A DNA stretch of 64,000 nucleotides from Tilletia caries. Taxonomy: Eukaryota > Basidiomycota > Exobasidiomycetes > Tilletiales > Tilletiaceae. Both the position numbers and the translations under genes were made by a program. The stretch covers positions 62,001 to 126,000 of the forward strand of contig JALUTQ010000035.1 of assembly GCA_032718865.1 (NCBI GenBank). Reading direction: 5' to 3'. The notes under the pieces are model-generated. The model searched no databases and was not told the origin of the DNA. It saw only the letters and a list, made by a program, of their open reading frames with translations. This document shows positions 59,637 to 64,000 of this stretch, piece by piece (positions within the stretch are counted from its first letter, which is position 1; each line of letters starts with the position of its first letter).

Positions 59637-62600
59637 ATGCTCAACATCGACACCATGAGCGCCGCCGTCGTCACCGGCACAGACAACCTCGCCCGCAGCG
59701 GCAACCAACTGGGCGGCCTCATCGCCCGCGCCACAGCCGCCAAGTCAGACTCCATCCTCAGTGGCGTCAGCCCGGTCGAGTACAGCACGGCGAACCCCAT
59801 CCGACTGTTCATCATCCAGGCCGCGATTATCATCATCATGACCCGCTTGCTTGCCATCCCGCTCAGCAAGATTCGGCAGCCGACGGTCATAGCTGAGGTC
59901 ATCACAGGTATCCTCCTCGGGCCCTCCGTGCTCGGCCACCTGCCGGGATTCACAGAGAACATCTTCCCCACGGCTTCCCTCGTCAACCTGAACCTTATGG
60001 CAAACGTCGGCCTCGTCCTCTTCTTGTTTACCGTCGGTCTCGAGGTCGACCTAGCGGTGATCAAGAAGAACTTCCGCGCGTCGGTGTATGTCGGTATTGC
60101 CGGAATCTCCCTTCCCTTCGGTCTCGGAGCGGCCATCTCGGTCGGGATCTACAACGATCTCATCAAGACCGCGCCTTCCCTCCAGGGGAAGAACCAGTCC
60201 TTCGGCCACTTCCTGCTCTTCTCCGGTGTCGCCATGGCCATCACAGCCTTCCCGGTCCTGGCTCGAATCTTGACAGAGACCAAGTTGCTCTCCACCAAGG
60301 TCGGGTCCGTCGTCCTGGCCGCAGGTGTCGCCAACGACGTCGTCGGTTGGATCTTGCTCGCCCTCACCGTCGCCCTTGTCAACGCGAGCTCGGGTCTTAC
60401 CGCGCTCTACATCCTTCTTACCACCGTTGCATGGGCCCTCTTCCTCTTCATCGCCATCCGACCAGTGTTTATCTGGCTGGCTAAGCGCACCGGAAGTCTC
60501 GAGAATGGCCCGACACAGACGATGACCACCATCACCATCCTGCTCGTCCTCGTCAGTGCCTGGATGACCGACATCATCGGCGTGCACGCAAGTGAGTCTT
60601 CTCGTGATATGCAACTATTCATCTCTGAGACATAACCTCTGACACGTCCTCATTCCACACCAGTTTTCGGCGCGTTCCTCGTCGGTCTGATGGTACCACA
60701 CGAAGGAGGCTTCGCCGTCGCCCTCATCGAGAAGATCGAAGACCTCGTCGCCGTCCTCCTCCTACCCCTCTACTTCGCCCTCTCCGGTCTCAAGACCAAC
60801 CTCGGCGCCCTCGACGACGGCCTCATCTGGGGCTACACCATCGGCATCATTGCCGTCGCCTTCGTCTCCAAGTTCGTCGGCTGCGCAGCGGCCGCTCGGT
60901 ACGCTTGCAAGTTTACCATCCGCGAGTCTGCGGCTGTGGGCACGTTGATGAGTTGCAAGGGTCTTGTCGAGCTCATTGTGCTCAACATCGGGTTGAGCGC
61001 GGGCATTCTTGACACTCGTGTGTTCTCTATGTTTGTCGTCATGGCCATTGTCAGCACGATTGCCACCACGCCTCTCACCCTGTGGGCGTACCCGGCCAAG
61101 TACCGCGAGGAGGACTCCCAGCGCAGCCCAGCTGCCATCGGTTCTGGACCGGCCAGCAGCGACATGAACGAGAAGGACGGTTCGGGTAAAGCCCTTCCCT
61201 CATCTGGCCACTTCGTCTCCCAGCGTCTGCTCGTCGTGTTGGACCGGTTCGACAACTTGCCAGGTCTCATGACCGTCGTCCAACTCCTCCAGCCATTCAC
61301 CTCCTCAAGCTACCGACCATCGTCCCAGCCAGCCACTTCCCGTTCCCGCTCCGAGGACGACGGCGACTCGATCAGCAGCCAGAGCGACAATGCCGGTGTC
61401 GTCGGTGATGCCGCCTCCGAGAAGAAAGTGGACGGCCTCGAAGTTACCACCCCCGTCCTGCGCTCCGACGCACCATACAAGTCCTCCTCCACAAAGCGCA
61501 GCAGCACAGCAGCAAGCGGGCCTGCCGTGCACCTCTCCGCCCTCCGCCTGATCGAGCTCACGGACCGTCTCTCAGCGGTGATGAAAGCAGCCGACGCCCT
61601 CGTTCTCGAATCGCAACGCGCGCTCGACCCGTTGCTCGGCGTCTTCCGCACCTTCGCGGCGCTGCATGGCTTGCGTGTCCAGGGGGAGAAACTGGCGATT
61701 GTGGAGCGGGACGAGTATGCGTCTACCGTGCAGGGGCAGGCGGATCGGGATCGGGCTGAGCGCGGCTCGGTGCAGGAGAAGGGCTTGGTTCTTGTGCCGT
61801 GGACGTTGCCGCATGTGTATCACTCGTTTGCGTACTCGAACGGGAGGGCTCGGTCTGCTTCCTCAGCGGCACCGGGGACGACAAGTGTGCCTGCTACGCC
61901 TTCGGCCATCCGTTCCAACCCGTTCGACGGCATCTTCGGCAGGTCGACCCCTTCTGCCGCCGGTGAGGCTACCGAAGGATCGAGCTCGGGCGACATCGGC
62001 GGTGGACCTCAACAGGCCAACTTCGTCCGGCGTCTCTTCCAAAGTGCCCATACCGCCGACATCGGACTGGTCCTCGACCGGCCCGCCACAGCAGCAGCAG
62101 CGACTGAGCTTCTCCTCCCCGGAGCCAACTCAGTCTCTAAGCGGATCCTACTCGCGTTCATGGGTGGGCCCGACGACCGGGCTGCGCTGAACTTGGTGCT
62201 GGCGCTTTGTGACATTAATGAGAATTTGAGGGTCACTGTACTCCGGCTGAGACGGTCTGCGGAGGGGGAGGATGAGGATGGGGAGGAGAGGGAGGGTGCT
62301 GCTCATGTGGGTCTCCCACCTACGGTTCACCACGGCGGCGCAGGAGCGACAGCCAGCCATCGAGCGGGCGGTATACCCGCCTTCACCGCCCCCGCACACG
62401 GCGGGACGGTGCAGGATACGGTCTACCCTGGGAACAACAACGGCGGGGCGTCTACGTTGCAGGCGAGCTTGGAGGACGACGTCGCGCTCGATTCGGCGAA
62501 GAAACATCCTGCGTTCGCTTCGCGTGGTCAACTTCGGTTCGTGGAACGGGCGAGTGCGTACCCGCTCTCGGAGCTGCTGGTCCTTACGGAGTCTGCGCAG

Positions 62601-63059
62601 ACTGGGTCCTCGCTGTCGTCCGACGAGGATGAAGGTGGTGATAATGCGGAATGGACGAGTCGCGCGTTCAGTCTGATTATTGTTGGGCGCGGGAGGAGGA
62701 TGCCGACGATGACGCACAGGATCGAACTCAAAGCTCTCCTTGCGAGCGCAGCGTCCAACATCGCCTCCTCCTCCTCCTCCTCCACCGAACCTTCGTCCAC
62801 CACCATCCCGTCCTCCGTGTCACGCATCCCACGCGACCGACCCGCCACACGCGCCGCGGCCCTCGTCCGGGCGCACGCGGTCCCCTCTTCCAATGCGGGT
62901 GCGGGTGGTGGTGCGGGGATCCACGCGGGCGCGCTGGATAGCGATACGTGTAAAGTGATTGGGGAGCCTGCTATGGCGCTCATGCTTGCGCGTGTGAGTG
63001 CGCCTACGCTTGTGATTGCTGCTAGTTCGAGTAGTGCGGTTACGTCGGCGCGTGCATGA
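59637..63059 (+). CDS. KHA1: Monovalent cation (K+)/H+ antiporter, KHA1-like
   Basis: Model: join(59637..60591,60664..63059), 1,116 aa, one intron of 72 nt. The first half is a CPA2-type exchanger with about twelve hydrophobic segments: [20 protein letters not shown], the family block [51 protein letters not shown], and [17 protein letters not shown] with the paired acidic residue. [13 protein letters not shown] is joined across the splice, and [21 protein letters not shown] lies near residue 440. The second half (about 490-1116) is soluble and Ser-rich with two universal-stress-like stretches, as in yeast Kha1. Yeast Kha1 exchanges K+ for H+ in Golgi-type membranes and supports growth at high pH. 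Start: ATG 59637; Met7 (59655) is an alternative. Confidence 0.87.
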
Positions 63060-63612
63060 GCGTTCCCCGGTCCCCCGGTCTCCCTCCTACATATTCCCCC
63101 CCCCTTCGATCCCGTCAGCCCTGCGGACCCCGCTCGACCTTTTTTCGAATTACGAACTTCTTTTACGACATCTATCTCCTCACGGCTCACACACAAACGC
63201 ACGAACGAACGATGGGCATTACTCCTCTCCCGGTCATGATATCCCTCCCTCCCATCCGGTCTCAACGTATCTTACGCATGATCTATTCAACCCCCGCGCG
63301 CGGAAGAATCGACGTCATACCTTCTCCCAGCTTTGTCACGACTTTTGTCCATAGGGCCTTTTCCGCCAGCTACATTACCTATTTCTTCTTCCTTCTGTGT
63401 ATGCGCTCTTTGTTAGTCTTGCTGCGGGAGAGCGGGACGCCGAGCCTTGCGAAAGTGGAGGGTGCGCAAGAGAGAAATTTGATAGTGTTGGTCTCTGAGA
63501 GTACGAAGACGGGAAGAAGACCATCACTTCACTCGACTTGCGCTCCCTCCGTGATAGGGAAGAAAGCAGCCAAGCAGCACACAGTACTCACCACAGAGAC
63601 ATCGAATCCAGA
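63060..63612. other. Antiporter 3' region
   Basis: Probable 3' UTR and spacer. C-runs at 63098-63107 and pyrimidine-rich sequence; a frame passing through shows no motif and is not continuous with the antiporter. Confidence 0.5.
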
Positions 63613-64000
63613 ATGGCTCTCACCGAAGAGGACATCGTGCTCCTGGTTGCGCGTACTCGGCGCGCTGAGCGAGAGGAAGAGGCTCAGCGTCGAGCACAGG
63701 AAGAAGCTGCCGGCGCGGGCGGAGACGACGCCGGAGGACGCGACAGAGACATCGCGGCTACCGAGCGGTCCAAACATATGTCGCTGCTGCACGACAAGAC
63801 GATCGCTGAGCGGGCGATACACCCGTGGCCGAACTCCTCCATTCGGATCCCGAAGGACATCGTCAACTTGGCTCGGCACGGTGTACAGATCCCGTTGATC
63901 TGGCTGACGGTGGAGGGTTTGTTGGATACGTCTGGCCAGCACCGCAAGTTCGTCACTGTCCCTCCGACACCGAAGGTTCAAGAGTACCTGGCGGCGGCAT
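63613..64000 (+). CDS. Unidentified ORF, open at right edge
   Basis: ATG at 63613 opens a frame without stops for all 129 codons to the window end. The first 55 residues are charged and helical (RTRRAEREEEAQRRAQEEAA, then Gly/Asp/Arg-rich), with coiled-coil character. A more compact part follows (IAERAIHPWPNSSIRIPKDI, IPLIWLTVEGLLDTS). I do not recognise the family. It could be the start of a host gene or of a retroelement gag-like ORF. Confidence 0.45.
   Translation, partial: MALTEEDIVLLVARTRRAEREEEAQRRAQEEAAGAGGDDAGGRDRDIAATERSKHMSLLHDKTIAERAIHPWPNSSIRIPKDIVNLARHGVQIPLIWLTVEGLLDTSGQHRKFVTVPPTPKVQEYLAAA

Overview
The window reads as nuclear DNA of a filamentous or dimorphic fungus, most likely a basidiomycete. 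Genes have short GT-AG introns (about 49-117 nt, usually with a CTGAC-like branch site) and GC-rich codon choice. The protein set is fungal: Opi1-type repressor, Rom-type Rho1 GEF, Kha1-type K+/H+ antiporter, Rcf2-type HIG1 protein, and a GAF-containing hybrid histidine kinase. The Tnp2/CACTA and hAT elements are of kinds common in basidiomycetes. I cannot place it below phylum. All exon models were built by eye from splice signals and reading frame.

Layout. 1.3-2.5 kb: a small spliced gene of unknown function (-), originally about 190 bp from the divergent mitochondrial helicase IRC3-like gene (5.6-8.7 kb, +). A 5'-truncated non-LTR retrotransposon (2581-5440, 16-bp target-site duplication) sits inside that shared promoter. 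9.4-11.4 kb: APC-family amino-acid permease (-). 12.6-13.5 kb: RCF2-like respiratory supercomplex factor (+). 14.8-18.3 kb: OPI1-like repressor (-).

19-39.6 kb is a transposon island. It holds a foldback element made of 21-22-bp units (20.7-21.4 kb), a decayed Tnp2/CACTA transposase (21.6-24.7 kb), a second decayed ORF of unknown function (26.2-28.7 kb), a 2.6-kb tract studded with GCTGAC, a complete but dead hAT element (31744-36618, 8-bp TSD), a 656-bp CACTG-type MITE with perfect 43-bp terminal repeats, and a further inverted-repeat-bounded segment (38-39.2 kb). The DNA-transposon ORFs are broken by seven in-frame stops, all TAG or TGA, each one C-to-T step from CAG or CGA.

40.1-63.1 kb is gene-dense again: ROM1/2-like Rho GEF (-), divergent BolA-like protein (+), a 3,056-residue hybrid histidine kinase (-), a promoter-side 419-bp hAT-type MITE with 8-bp TSD (58.1-58.5 kb), and a KHA1-like antiporter (+). 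An unidentified ORF runs off the right edge. The host genes share broad themes (mitochondrial function, membrane and lipid regulation, cell-wall and osmotic signalling, ion transport) but show no clear functional cluster.
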